This document shows, piece by piece, positions 7,433 to 15,571 of a stretch of DNA of 64,000 nucleotides. Source of the stretch: Actinomadura sp. NBRC 104412. Lineage in GTDB: Bacteria; Actinomycetota; Actinomycetes; Streptosporangiales; Streptosporangiaceae. Position numbers and translations under genes: made by a program. The stretch's first letter is position 1; each line of letters begins with the position of its first letter. Under the pieces are notes generated by a model. The model made no database searches, was not told the DNA's origin, and worked only from the letters and a program-made list of their open reading frames with translations. The DNA is taken from the NCBI RefSeq assembly GCF_030269515.1, contig NZ_BSTM01000026.1, positions 1 through 64,000 of the forward strand, given 5' to 3'.

Positions 7433-7480
7433 TCGGGACGGCGGGATTTGAACCCACGACCCCTTGACCCCCAGTCAAGT
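7433..7480. other. Probable attachment site at the right end of the AICE
   Basis: In pSAM2-type elements the crossover occurs in the 3' half of the target tRNA gene, and the element supplies a copy that restores the tRNA. Here the 3' half of tRNA-Pro, from the discriminator to about the anticodon, lies directly beyond the integrase, so the att core should be within this interval. The exact core cannot be set, because the second copy (other attachment site) is outside the window. Confidence 0.6.
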
Positions 7481-7506
7481 GCGCTGCCAAACTGCGCTAC
7501 GTCCCG
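7433..7506 (-). tRNA. tRNA-Pro (anticodon GGG)
   Basis: Read on the minus strand, the 74 bases fold as a cloverleaf. The acceptor stem CGGGACG pairs with CGTCCCG, with discriminator A. The anticodon stem CTTGA/TCAAG encloses the loop CTGGGGG, anticodon GGG. The T arm GTGGG-TTCAAAT-CCCGC has one G-T pair. CCA is not encoded. It decodes proline codon CCC. The 3' end faces the integrase gene, as with pSAM2, which also integrates into a tRNA-Pro gene. Confidence 0.95.
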
Positions 7507-7599
7507 GTGCCCCTCATGAGCGGGCTTGATTACTGTAGCGCAGTCTGGGCTTCGGTGCGTACTCGGTTACGGGGGCCTCGATCTGGTAGGCATGGCCGG

Positions 7600-8481
7600 G
7601 TGATCTCGTTGGTGGGGCGTGTGGCGCTGGGGCTGGTCGTGGTCCTGGGCGGGTGTTCGGCGGAGGGGACGAGGTCGGAGCCTCCCCCTTCGGTCAGTGG
7701 GAGGCCCTCGGCGTCCGAGAGTGCGCGTGTGCGGGTGCCCGCGGGGGTGCGGGCGGGGTACGTGGTGTACGACCGGGAGCGCCGGCAGGTGGTGGTGCGC
7801 TCGGGGGAGCGGCGGACGTTCCGGTCGGCGTCGGTGGTGAAGATCCTTATCGCCCTGGACTTTCTGAGGGGGCGGGAGCGGGTCACCGCGGAGGAGCTGG
7901 CGGTGCTGCGGCCGATGCTGCGGTCCAGTGATGACGGGGCCGCCACGCGGTTGTGGAGGCTTGGCGGGCAGCGGGCGATCATCGAGCGTATGGTGCGGGT
8001 GGTGGGGTTGCGGGACACGGCTCCGCCGCCCGCGGAGAGGCCCGGGTTCTGGGGGTACACGGCGCTGAGCGCCATGGACGTGGCGCGGGCGTACCGGTAC
8101 CTGCTGGAACGGGCGCCGGCCGCGCACCGGGATCTGATCATGGGGGAGTTGCGGAAGGCCACCCGGTGCGGGACGGACCGGTACGACCAGTACTTCGGCA
8201 TTCCGCGGGCGGTGCCGAGGCCGTGGGTGGTCAAGCAGGGGTGGTCGGGGTTCGGGGACGTGCCGGCGACCCCGTGCCGGGCTGAGGGTGGTGTGCGCAC
8301 CGTGAGCGCGCCCGACCTGGGGCTGGGACGGCCCGTGCTGCACACGACCGGGGTCGTGGGGGAGGGCGACCGGTGGATCGTCGTGGTCCTGACGTTGCAT
8401 CCGGCGGGGTCGTCGTTCCAGGTGGCGGCACGGCGGCTGACATCGTTGACGCGGCAGGTCCATCAGGCGGCGAATCGGTAA
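7600..8481 (+). CDS. Secreted serine beta-lactamase-fold lipoprotein
   Basis: The GTG at 7600 gives 293 residues and a neat lipoprotein signal: hydrophobic LVGRVALGLVVVLGG followed by Cys-Ser-Ala (lipobox LGGC). The mature part has the class A beta-lactamase/DD-peptidase motif set: SVVK as SxxK, SDD as SDN, and KQGW in the KTG position. The Thr/Ser of KTG is replaced by Gln. Such actinobacterial proteins are usually annotated as serine hydrolases rather than proven beta-lactamases; a cell-wall peptide or beta-lactam substrate is possible. It is the first chromosomal gene outside the mobile element and stands alone. Confidence 0.75.
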   Translation: MISLVGRVALGLVVVLGGCSAEGTRSEPPPSVSGRPSASESARVRVPAGVRAGYVVYDRERRQVVVRSGERRTFRSASVVKILIALDFLRGRERVTAEELAVLRPMLRSSDDGAATRLWRLGGQRAIIERMVRVVGLRDTAPPPAERPGFWGYTALSAMDVARAYRYLLERAPAAHRDLIMGELRKATRCGTDRYDQYFGIPRAVPRPWVVKQGWSGFGDVPATPCRAEGGVRTVSAPDLGLGRPVLHTTGVVGEGDRWIVVVLTLHPAGSSFQVAARRLTSLTRQVHQAANR

Positions 8482-8613
8482 AGCGGAGGCGCTGACACAT
8501 CCAGCGGGCGGCAAAATCCCCTGCCCCGCGCGAAGGTTATGAATAGCACGCCTCATAGCCTTATGTACGGTTCTTCTCTCGTAGCGCCGTATCACGTTGA
8601 TCGGGGGATTCGG

Positions 8614-10443
8614 GTGGGGGAAGCGGAGCGCAGACCACCGAATCAGGAGCTGGACGACCTGCGCGGGGCGGCCCGTGGTCGCGCCATCATCGCGGAGGCG
8701 CGGGTCGTGCTGGCCGGGCGGCTGGGCGTGGATCCCGGCGAGGCGCTGCAGCATCTGATCTGGCTGGCCCGGGATCTGGACCTGGAGCTGGAGGAGGCCG
8801 CCGCGCTGGTGACGGGCGTGGGGGAGGGGGCGGGCGCGCCCGGGCTGGCGCCGGAGATCACGCCGCTGGTGGAGGCCGGACGGGCGGCCGAGGCCGGGCT
8901 GGCCGGCGACAAGCAGCGGCTCGAGGAGCTGCCGGACGATCCGGCGGCGAAGGCCGTGCTGGACGCTTCCATCGACGCGGCGGCGCATCTCGTGCCGGTG
9001 CGCGATTCCGAGGGGCGCGTGCTGGATTTCCTTTACGCGGGCGCGAACGAGGTCACCAAGGACCTGTTCGGACGCAAACCCTCGGATCTGTGGGGGAAAA
9101 GGCTTCTCAGAATGGACCCGGGTTCGGCGCTCATGGGCCTGTTCAACGAGTACGTCAAGGTGATGGAAACCGGAGAGCCGTACCAAAGGGGGCCGTTCGA
9201 GTTCTCGACGGCGCAGGAAGGGGTGACCCAGACGGCCAGCGTGAGCCTGCGCTGCGTTCCGGTGCCGACCGGTGTGTGCGTGACCTGGCGGTACCACGAC
9301 GAGGAGCAGCGGATGCGCCGCCGCCTGGACCGGGTGGGGCGGCTGGCGCTGATCGGGTTCGGCGAGTGGGTGCTGGACACCGACGAGATGGTGATGTCGG
9401 AGCAGATGGCCCGCAACTACGGGCTGGACCCGAACAAGCGCGTCCATCCGCGCAGGGAGCTGGAGAAGCTGCTGGTCGAGGAGGACCGGGGACTGGTCGA
9501 CGAGCGCATGCAGACGATGCTGAGGCGCCGGGGCCCGGTGGAGATGGAGCACCGGGTGGTGACCCCGGAGGGCGAGCATCGGCATCTGTGGATCTTCGCC
9601 GAGCTGGTGCTGGACACGTCGGGACGCGCGGTGTCGGCGAACTTCGTGTCCCAGGACATCACGCGGCGCCGGGGGATGGAGCGCGCGCTCGCCGAGACGC
9701 GCCGGGAGATGCTCCGGCAGCAGGCCGCGAACGCGCAGGAGCGGCGGGTTGTGGCGACGCTGCGCCGGGCGATCCTGCCCGAGCCCGAGGGGGTCACGCG
9801 ACTGCCGGGGCTTCAGGTGTCGATCCGCAGCCTGGCGGCCGAGAGCGCGCGCCTGGGCGGGGACTGGTTCGCGACCAGGACCCTGCCGGACGGGCGGTCG
9901 CTGCTGGCGATCGGGGACGCGGCCGGGCATGGGCTGTCGGCCGCGGCGGCGATGGCGCGTACCCGCAACGGACTGCTCGGCCTCGCGTACACGGGGCAGC
10001 CCCCCGGCCAGCAGATGGCGTGGCTCAACGAGATGGTGGGGCAACTGGAGGGCCCGATCGCGACGGGCACGGCGCTGGTGGCCCTGTACGAGCCGCGCGA
10101 CCGGGTGATGCAGTGGGCCTGCGCGGGCCACCTGCCTCCGATCATGGTACGCGGAGGGCGGGCGATCCTGCTGGAGACCGATCCGGCGCCGATGCTGGGC
10201 GCGGCGCCGTCGGTGGAGTACTCGACCATCAGCACCCGGCTGCTGACCGGCGATCTGCTGTTCCTCTACACCGACGGGCTGGTGGAGCGGCGGGACGCGG
10301 ACCTGGACGACCGGATCGAGCGGCTGCGGGAGGTCCTGGCGGACCATCCCAGCGGCCCGGCTCCGGTGCTGGACCACGTGCTGTCGCAGATGCGGCACGA
10401 CCGCTCCGACGACATCACGCTGTTCGCCATCCGCGTCGAATGA
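8614..10443 (+). CDS. ANTAR-PAS-PP2C (SpoIIE-type) phosphatase
   Basis: About 609 residues from the GTG at 8614, which has a GGGGG ribosome site 7 bases upstream; ATGs at 8539 and 8563 are poorer. An ANTAR-like three-helix domain (RGRAIIAEARVVLAGRLGVD onward) comes first, then a PAS domain (about 130-230), a second PAS/PAC region (about 250-350) and a C-terminal PP2C/SpoIIE phosphatase. The phosphatase shows metal-binding Asp in LGGDWFATRTLPDGR, AIGDAAGHGLSAAAAMA, and DDITLFAIR at the end. SpoIIE-type enzymes dephosphorylate anti-anti-sigma factors. The ANTAR domain normally binds paired RNA hairpins to prevent termination, so its presence on a phosphatase is unusual. No partner-switch gene is adjacent. 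Confidence 0.8.
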   Translation: MGEAERRPPNQELDDLRGAARGRAIIAEARVVLAGRLGVDPGEALQHLIWLARDLDLELEEAAALVTGVGEGAGAPGLAPEITPLVEAGRAAEAGLAGDKQRLEELPDDPAAKAVLDASIDAAAHLVPVRDSEGRVLDFLYAGANEVTKDLFGRKPSDLWGKRLLRMDPGSALMGLFNEYVKVMETGEPYQRGPFEFSTAQEGVTQTASVSLRCVPVPTGVCVTWRYHDEEQRMRRRLDRVGRLALIGFGEWVLDTDEMVMSEQMARNYGLDPNKRVHPRRELEKLLVEEDRGLVDERMQTMLRRRGPVEMEHRVVTPEGEHRHLWIFAELVLDTSGRAVSANFVSQDITRRRGMERALAETRREMLRQQAANAQERRVVATLRRAILPEPEGVTRLPGLQVSIRSLAAESARLGGDWFATRTLPDGRSLLAIGDAAGHGLSAAAAMARTRNGLLGLAYTGQPPGQQMAWLNEMVGQLEGPIATGTALVALYEPRDRVMQWACAGHLPPIMVRGGRAILLETDPAPMLGAAPSVEYSTISTRLLTGDLLFLYTDGLVERRDADLDDRIERLREVLADHPSGPAPVLDHVLSQMRHDRSDDITLFAIRVE

Positions 10444-10460
10444 CGCCCCGGATTCTTTCT

Positions 10461-10474
10461 AACAACTGTTTGGT
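10461..10474. promoter_or_regulatory. KstR2-type operator upstream of fadE30
   Basis: AACAACTGTTTGGT matches all eight outer positions of the KstR2 motif AnCAAGnnCTTGnT; only the inner G and C differ. It lies 12 bases before the fadE30 start. tagagt at 10473-10478 could be a -10 box giving a nearly leaderless message. The binding protein is probably KstR2 encoded at 12477. Confidence 0.7.
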
Positions 10475-10485
10475 AGAGTAACGGC

Positions 10486-11673
10486 GTGCAGCATGACGAG
10501 AGCCCCGAGGACCGGGCGTTCAGGGCAGAGGTCCGGGACTGGCTCGAGACCAACCTGTCCGGGGAGTTCGCGCACGCCAGGGGCCTGGGCGGGCCGGGAC
10601 GCGAGCATGAGGCGTTCGAGGAGCGGCTGGCCTGGGAACGGCACATGGCCGCGGCGGGCTGGACGTGCCTGGGCTGGCCGGTGGAGCACGGCGGGCGCGG
10701 GGCCGGCCTCACCCAGCAGGTGATCTTCAATGAGGAGTACGCGCTGGCCCGAGCGCCCGCCCGGGTCGGCCATATCGGCGAGAACCTGCTCGGCCCGACG
10801 ATCATGGCGTTCGGCACGGAGGAGCAGCGCAAGCGGTTCCTGCCGCCGATCGTGGCCGTCGAGGAGCTGTGGTGCCAGGGCTACTCGGAGCCGAACGCGG
10901 GCTCCGACCTGGCCGGCGTGCAGACCCGCGCCCGGCTCGCCGACGACGGGACGGAATGGCGCATCACCGGGCAGAAGGTCTGGACGTCGCTGGCGCGCGA
11001 GTCCGACTGGTGCTTCGTGGTGTGCCGCACCGAGCCGGGCTCGTCGCGCCACCGCGGGCTGTCGTACCTGCTGGTCCCGATGCGGCAGGACGGCGTGGAG
11101 ATCCGCCCGATCGTGCAGCCGACCGGCACCTCGGAGTTCAACGAGGTGTTCTTCGACGGGGCCCGCACGGACGCGTCCAACATCGTGGGGGAGCCCGGCC
11201 AGGGCTGGAAGATCGCGATGGCCACGCTGGGCTTCGAGCGGGGCGTCGCCACGCTCGGCCAGCAGGTGGGGTTCCGCCGGGAGCTGGACGGGGTGATCGA
11301 GCTGGCGCGCAGGACCGGCGCGATCGAGGATCCGCTGCTGCGCGACCGGCTGACCCGCGCCTGGATGGGCCTGGAGATCATGAGGCTGAACGCCACCCGC
11401 ACCATGGCCGGGATCGCCGCCGGGGCGCCCGGACCGGAGTCGTCCATCTCCAAGCTGGTCTGGGGCACCTGGCACCGCGAGCTGGGCGAGCTGGCCATGG
11501 ACGTGCTGGGCGCCGCCGGGCTCGTGGCGCGCGGCGAGCCGTACGACCTGGACGAATGGCAGCGGCTCTTCCTGTTCTCCCGCGCCGACACCATCTACGC
11601 CGGCTCGAACGAGATCCAGCGCAACATCATCGCCGAGCGCGTCCTCGGCCTGCCCAGGGAGCCGAGGCCGTGA
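10486..11673 (+). CDS. fadE30: Acyl-CoA dehydrogenase FadE30
   Basis: A 395-residue acyl-CoA dehydrogenase starting at GTG. Family blocks are visible: substrate/FAD loop YSEPNAGSDLAGVQTRA, WRITGQKVWTS, FNEVFFDGA, and the terminal AGSNEIQRNIIAERVLG. In mycobacteria FadE30 desaturates the HIP-CoA side ring during degradation of the steroid C and D rings. Assignment rests on the order fadE30-ipdF-kstR2-fadA6, which follows the M. tuberculosis Rv3560c-Rv3556c block, and on the KstR2-type operator just upstream. The stop overlaps the ipdF start (GTGA), so translation is coupled. Confidence 0.85.
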   Translation: MQHDESPEDRAFRAEVRDWLETNLSGEFAHARGLGGPGREHEAFEERLAWERHMAAAGWTCLGWPVEHGGRGAGLTQQVIFNEEYALARAPARVGHIGENLLGPTIMAFGTEEQRKRFLPPIVAVEELWCQGYSEPNAGSDLAGVQTRARLADDGTEWRITGQKVWTSLARESDWCFVVCRTEPGSSRHRGLSYLLVPMRQDGVEIRPIVQPTGTSEFNEVFFDGARTDASNIVGEPGQGWKIAMATLGFERGVATLGQQVGFRRELDGVIELARRTGAIEDPLLRDRLTRAWMGLEIMRLNATRTMAGIAAGAPGPESSISKLVWGTWHRELGELAMDVLGAAGLVARGEPYDLDEWQRLFLFSRADTIYAGSNEIQRNIIAERVLGLPREPRP

Positions 11674-12461
11674 GGCCCGCGGGACCGCCCGCGTACCCCG
11701 CGCCGCGCGACCTCCTGGACGGCAAGGTCGTGGTGGTCACGGCGGCGGCCGGGGCGGGCATCGGCGGGGCGACCGCGCGGCGCTGCCTGGAGGAGGGCGC
11801 GAGCGTCGTGATCTCCGACGCGCACGAGCGGCGCCTGGAGGGCTTCCGGCTGGAGCTGGAGAAGGAGTTCGGGGCCGACCGGGTCACCGCGCTGCCCTGC
11901 GACGTCACCGGCGAGGAGCAGGTCCAGGCCCTGTACGCGCACGCGGTCGGGCGTTTCGGGCGCATCGACGTCGCGATCAACAACGCGGGCCTCGGCGGCA
12001 CCGCCGAGCTCGCCGACATGACCGACGCCGAGTGGACGAAGGTCCTGGACGTCACCCTGAACGGCACCATGCGCTGCACCCGCGCCGCCCTCCGCGTCAT
12101 GCGTGGCCAGCCGGACGGGGGCGTCATCGTCAACAACGCCTCGGTGATCGGGTGGCGGGCGCAGAAGGGGCAGTCGCACTACGCCGCGGCCAAGGCGGGC
12201 GTGATGGCGCTGACCCGCTGCGCCGCGCTGGAGGCCGCCGAGCACGGGGTACGGATCAACGCGGTGGCGCCGTCCCTGGCGATGCACCCGCACCTGGTCA
12301 AGGTGACCTCGCAGGACCTGCTGGACGAGCTGACGAGCCGGGAGGCGTTCGGCCGGTACGCCGAGCCGTGGGAGGTCGCGACCGTCATCGTGTTCCTGGC
12401 CAGCGACTACTCGTCCTACATGACGGGCGAGGTCGTGTCCGTCTCCAGCCAGCATCCGTAA
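11670..12461 (+). CDS. ipdF: Short-chain dehydrogenase IpdF (Rv3559c-like)
   Basis: A 263-residue classical SDR. The cofactor motif TAAAGAGIGG is close to the N-terminus (about residues 28-37), NNAG appears in VAINNAGLGG, and the catalytic Ser and Tyr-x-x-x-Lys are in NNASVIGW and HYAAAKAG. The long stretches resembling mycobacterial Rv3559c, for example WRAQKGQSHYAAAKAGVMAL and the end SSYMTGEVVSVSSQ, support IpdF. That enzyme oxidises a hydroxylated indane carboxyl-CoA intermediate in HIP breakdown. It sits between fadE30 and kstR2 with a 4-base overlap on the left. Confidence 0.82.
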   Translation: MRPAGPPAYPAPRDLLDGKVVVVTAAAGAGIGGATARRCLEEGASVVISDAHERRLEGFRLELEKEFGADRVTALPCDVTGEEQVQALYAHAVGRFGRIDVAINNAGLGGTAELADMTDAEWTKVLDVTLNGTMRCTRAALRVMRGQPDGGVIVNNASVIGWRAQKGQSHYAAAKAGVMALTRCAALEAAEHGVRINAVAPSLAMHPHLVKVTSQDLLDELTSREAFGRYAEPWEVATVIVFLASDYSSYMTGEVVSVSSQHP

Positions 12462-12476
12462 GGGAAACCGGAACCC

Positions 12477-13103
12477 ATGAGTCCACGCAGGCGCGACACC
12501 GAGGGGACCGCCGCCGCGCGCGCCGAACGGCGGGCGGGGCTGCTCGCCACCGCGGCGGAGGTGTTCGCCTCCCAGGGGTACGCCGCGACCACGATCCGGC
12601 AGGTGGCCGACGCCGCCGGGATGCTGGGCGGCAGCCTCTACTACCACTTCGACTCCAAGGAGGCGATGGTCGACGAGATCCTGTCGACCTTCCTGGACGA
12701 GATGTGGGCGGCCTACGACCGCGTCCTGGAGTCCGGGCTCGGGGCGCGGGAGACGCTGGAGGCCATCGTGGTGGAGTCGTTCCGGTCCATCGACCGGCAC
12801 CGGCCCGCCGTCGTGATCTACCAGAACGAGTCCAGGCATCTGGCCGCCAGCGAGCGCTTCGCCTACCTGCGCGACTCGTGGCGCCGCTTCGAGGAGCTGT
12901 GGACGGGCCTGCTCGAACGGGGCGTGGACGAGGGCGTGTTCCGGTCCGACCTCGACCTGAACCTGATCTACCGGTTCATCCGCGACACCGTGTGGGTGGC
13001 GGCGAACTGGTACCGCCCCGGCGGGCGGCTGTCCGCCGAGGACATCGCCAAGCAGTACCTCGCCATGGTCCTGGAAGGCATCCAGTCCGGACCGGCGAGC
13101 TGA
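12477..13103 (+). CDS. kstR2: TetR-family repressor KstR2
   Basis: 208 residues with an N-terminal TetR helix-turn-helix (ATTIRQVADAAGMLGGSLYY) and a ligand domain. The stretches YQNESRHLA and RFIRDTVWVAANWYRPGGRL closely resemble the mycobacterial KstR2 sequence as I remember it. KstR2 represses the HIP-catabolic genes and releases DNA when it binds HIP-CoA. The gene lies inside the operon it should control, 15 bases after ipdF, and 14-bp sites matching its motif occur at 10461 and 25390. That gives autoregulation plus control of the distal ipd operon. Confidence 0.9.
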   Translation: MSPRRRDTEGTAAARAERRAGLLATAAEVFASQGYAATTIRQVADAAGMLGGSLYYHFDSKEAMVDEILSTFLDEMWAAYDRVLESGLGARETLEAIVVESFRSIDRHRPAVVIYQNESRHLAASERFAYLRDSWRRFEELWTGLLERGVDEGVFRSDLDLNLIYRFIRDTVWVAANWYRPGGRLSAEDIAKQYLAMVLEGIQSGPAS

Positions 13104-13124
13104 CCCTCACTCAGGAGGTCCCCC

Positions 13125-14279
13125 ATGGCCGATGCCTACATCGTCGAAGCGGTCCGCGCTCCGGTCGGGCGCCGCGGCGGCGGGCTGTCCGGCGCGCATC
13201 CCGCCGATCTGGGCGCGCACGTGCTGTCCGCGCTGATGGAGCGGTCGGGGGTGGACCCGGCCGCGGTCGAGGACGTGATCTTCGGCTGCGTGGACACGGT
13301 CGGCCCGCAGGCGGGGGACATCGCCCGGACCGCGTGGCTGGCGGCGGGCCTGCCCGAGGAGGTGCCGGGCGTCACCGTCGACCGGCAGTGCGGCTCGTCC
13401 CAGCAGGCGGTGCACTTCGCCGCCCAGGCGGTGCTGTCGGGGACGTCGGACCTGGTGGTGGCGGGCGGCGTGCAGAACATGTCGCAGATCCCCATCGCGT
13501 ACGCGATGACCGCCGCCGAGCCGCTGGGCTTCACCGAGGGCCCGTTCGCCGGGTCGAAGGGCTGGACGCGGCGGTACGGCGACCGGGAGGTGTCGCAGTA
13601 CGCCGGGGCCGAGATGATCGCCCGGGACTGGGACATCTCCCGCGAGGAGATGGAGGAGTTCGCCTACGCCTCCCACCAGCGGGCGATCCGCGCCATCGAC
13701 GAGGGACGGTTCGAGCGGGAGATCGTCCCCTACGAGGGCGTCTCCGCGGACGAGGGGCCGCGCCGCGACACCTCCCTGGAGAAGATGGCGGGCCTGAAGA
13801 CGCTGCTCGAAGGGGGGCGGCTGACCGCCGCACTCTCCTCGCAGATCTCCGACGGCGCCGCGGCGCTGCTCATCGCGTCCGAGCGGGCGGTCGCCGATCA
13901 CGGGCTGACCCCGCGGGCCCGCATCCATCACCTCTCGGCGCGCGGCGAGGACCCGATCCGGATGCTGTCGGCGCCGATCCCCGCCACCGCGTACGCGCTG
14001 AAGAAGACCGGGATGACGATCGGCGACCTGGACGCCATCGAGATCAACGAGGCGTTCGCGTCGGTCGTGCTGGCCTGGCTGAAGGAGACCGGCGCCGACC
14101 CGGCCCGCACCAACCCCAACGGCGGCGCGATCGCGCTCGGCCACCCGCTCGGCGCGAGCGGCGCCCGGCTGATGACCACGCTGCTGCACGAGCTGGAGCG
14201 CACCGGCGGGCGGTACGGGCTGCAGACGATGTGCGAGGGCGGCGGCCAGGCCAACGTCACCATCATCGAACGGCTCTGA
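13125..14279 (+). CDS. fadA6: Thiolase FadA6
   Basis: 384 residues of the thiolase family. The nucleophilic Cys is in VDRQCGSSQQAV (near residue 90), the catalytic His in NGGAIALGHPLGASG (near residue 340) and the second Cys in LQTMCEGGGQANVT. The strongest match is to mycobacterial FadA6 (Rv3556c), which carries out thiolysis during steroid-ring catabolism. A CAGGAGG ribosome site precedes the ATG. It is the last gene of the fadE30 operon; the stop codon lies within the first unit of a 22-bp tandem repeat. Confidence 0.88.
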   Translation: MADAYIVEAVRAPVGRRGGGLSGAHPADLGAHVLSALMERSGVDPAAVEDVIFGCVDTVGPQAGDIARTAWLAAGLPEEVPGVTVDRQCGSSQQAVHFAAQAVLSGTSDLVVAGGVQNMSQIPIAYAMTAAEPLGFTEGPFAGSKGWTRRYGDREVSQYAGAEMIARDWDISREEMEEFAYASHQRAIRAIDEGRFEREIVPYEGVSADEGPRRDTSLEKMAGLKTLLEGGRLTAALSSQISDGAAALLIASERAVADHGLTPRARIHHLSARGEDPIRMLSAPIPATAYALKKTGMTIGDLDAIEINEAFASVVLAWLKETGADPARTNPNGGAIALGHPLGASGARLMTTLLHELERTGGRYGLQTMCEGGGQANVTIIERL

Positions 14280-14329
14280 CCGAGTCATCGAACGGCTCCG
14301 ACCGAGTCATCGAACGGCTCCGACCGGGG
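14264..14329. repeat. Three tandem 22-bp repeats across the fadA6 stop codon
   Basis: Units start at 14264, 14286 and 14308, each opening with catcgaacggct and differing by only one or two bases. The first unit encodes the last residues and stop of fadA6, and the others lie downstream. A duplication of the gene end is the simple explanation; a regulatory role is not shown. Confidence 0.9.
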
Positions 14330-14373
14330 CGGACCGCGGTCGCCGCCGCCACGGGGGGCCCGATGCCTGCGCG

Positions 14374-14400
14374 CCTCATGCGGCTATGAAATATATGAGG
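14374..14400. promoter_or_regulatory. AT-rich putative operator before mct
   Basis: tatgaaatatatgagg stands out in very GC-rich DNA directly before the mct start. Its core AAATATATGA recurs, inverted, at 17596-17605 in the promoter of the GntR gene. CCTCAT (14374-14379) and ATGAGG (14395-14400) also form an inverted repeat. It is probably the site of the cluster's FCD-type GntR regulator and may overlap the promoter. Confidence 0.5.
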
Positions 14401-14401
14401 C

Positions 14402-15571
14402 ATGGCAACCATGCTCGAAGGGCTCCGGGTCGTCGAGATCTCCAGCTTCGTCGCCGCCCCGCTCGGCGGGATGACGCTGGCGCAGCTCGGCGCCGACGTC
14501 GTCCGGGTCGATCCGGTCGGCGGCGCCGCCGACGTCCGCCGCTGGCCGCTCGCCCCGTCCGGCACCAGCCTGCTGTGGACGGGGATGAACAAGGGCAAGC
14601 GGTCGATCACCGTGGACTTCCGCTCCGCCGAGGGACGCGACGTCGTGACGCGGCTGGCGGCCGACGCCGGGATCGTGCTGACCAACGCGGTCGGGCGGCC
14701 GTGGCTGTCGTACGAGGCGCTGAGCGAGGCCCGTCCCGATCTCATCCACCTCCAGATCGAGGGCCGCCACGACGGGAGCGCGGCCGTCGACTACACGGTG
14801 AACGCGGAGGTGGGGTTCCCGTTCGTCACCGGCCCGCCCGACCACGGGGCGCCGGTGAACCACGTCCTGCCCGCCTGGGACATGGCGTGCGGGCTCTACG
14901 CCGCCACCGGCCTGCTCGCCGCCGAGCGCCGCCGCTCCCGTACCGGCGAGGGCGCCCGGATCCGCCTGCCGCTCCACGATGTCGCGCTCGCCATGGCCGG
15001 CAACCTCGGTTTCCTCGCCGAGGCCCAGCTCGGCCACGACCGCGAGCGCGTCGGCAACCACCTGTTCGGCGGCTTCGGACGCGACTTCGCCCTCGCCGGC
15101 GGCCGCCGCGTCATGGTCGTCGCCCTCACCACGCGCCACTTCACCGACCTGTGCGAGGTCACCGGACTGAAGGGGACCGTCGCCGAGCTCGAACGCCTGC
15201 TGGGCGCGGACTTCGGCGTCGACGGCGACCGCTACCGGCACCGCGAGGCCCTGGCCGCCCTCCTCGCGCCCTGGTTCGCCGAGCGGTCCCTTGAGGAGGT
15301 CGCCGAGGCGTTCCGGGGCTCGGCCGTGCTGTGGGCGCCCTACCGGCGGTTCACCGAGCTGGACCTGGACGGCAACCCGCTGATCGGGGAGATCGACCAG
15401 CCGGGCGTGGGCAGGCTCCGCGCGCCCGCGTCCCCGCTCGACACCGGGACCGGCGACCGTGCCCCCGTCCCGGCGCCGCGCCTCGGCGAGCACACCGACG
15501 CCGTCCTCGCCGATCTGGGACTGGACGCGGCGGACGTGGCGGCGCTGCGCGCCAAGGGGGCCGTGGCATGA
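14402..15571 (+). CDS. mct: 2-methylfumaryl-CoA isomerase-like CoA-transferase (Mct)
   Basis: 389 residues of the class III (CaiB/BaiF) CoA-transferase family. Segments FVAAPLGGMTLAQLGADVVR, NKGKRSITVDFRS, DYTVN, NHVLPAWD, FGRDF and WAPYR closely follow the Chloroflexus Mct sequence as I recall it. That enzyme moves CoA within mesaconyl-CoA (C1 to C4). The next gene, overlapping by 4 bases, is a meh-like hydratase, the following step of the same pathway, which strengthens the call. Expected product for the hydratase: mesaconyl-C4-CoA. It is separated from fadA6 by the 22-bp repeats and an AT-rich operator, so it belongs to a different transcription unit. Confidence 0.75.
   Translation: MATMLEGLRVVEISSFVAAPLGGMTLAQLGADVVRVDPVGGAADVRRWPLAPSGTSLLWTGMNKGKRSITVDFRSAEGRDVVTRLAADAGIVLTNAVGRPWLSYEALSEARPDLIHLQIEGRHDGSAAVDYTVNAEVGFPFVTGPPDHGAPVNHVLPAWDMACGLYAATGLLAAERRRSRTGEGARIRLPLHDVALAMAGNLGFLAEAQLGHDRERVGNHLFGGFGRDFALAGGRRVMVVALTTRHFTDLCEVTGLKGTVAELERLLGADFGVDGDRYRHREALAALLAPWFAERSLEEVAEAFRGSAVLWAPYRRFTELDLDGNPLIGEIDQPGVGRLRAPASPLDTGTGDRAPVPAPRLGEHTDAVLADLGLDAADVAALRAKGAVA

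Noticed and set aside
7600..8481. Calling the lipoprotein a true class A beta-lactamase
   Set aside because: SxxK and SDD are present, but the KTG position reads KQG and no Glu166-type loop is evident, so a resistance function cannot be claimed.
7567..10398. A minus-strand open frame of over 900 codons opposite the lipoprotein and the phosphatase genes
   Set aside because: Composition is His/Arg/Pro-rich with no motif, while the plus-strand genes carry lipobox, SxxK, PAS and PP2C signatures.
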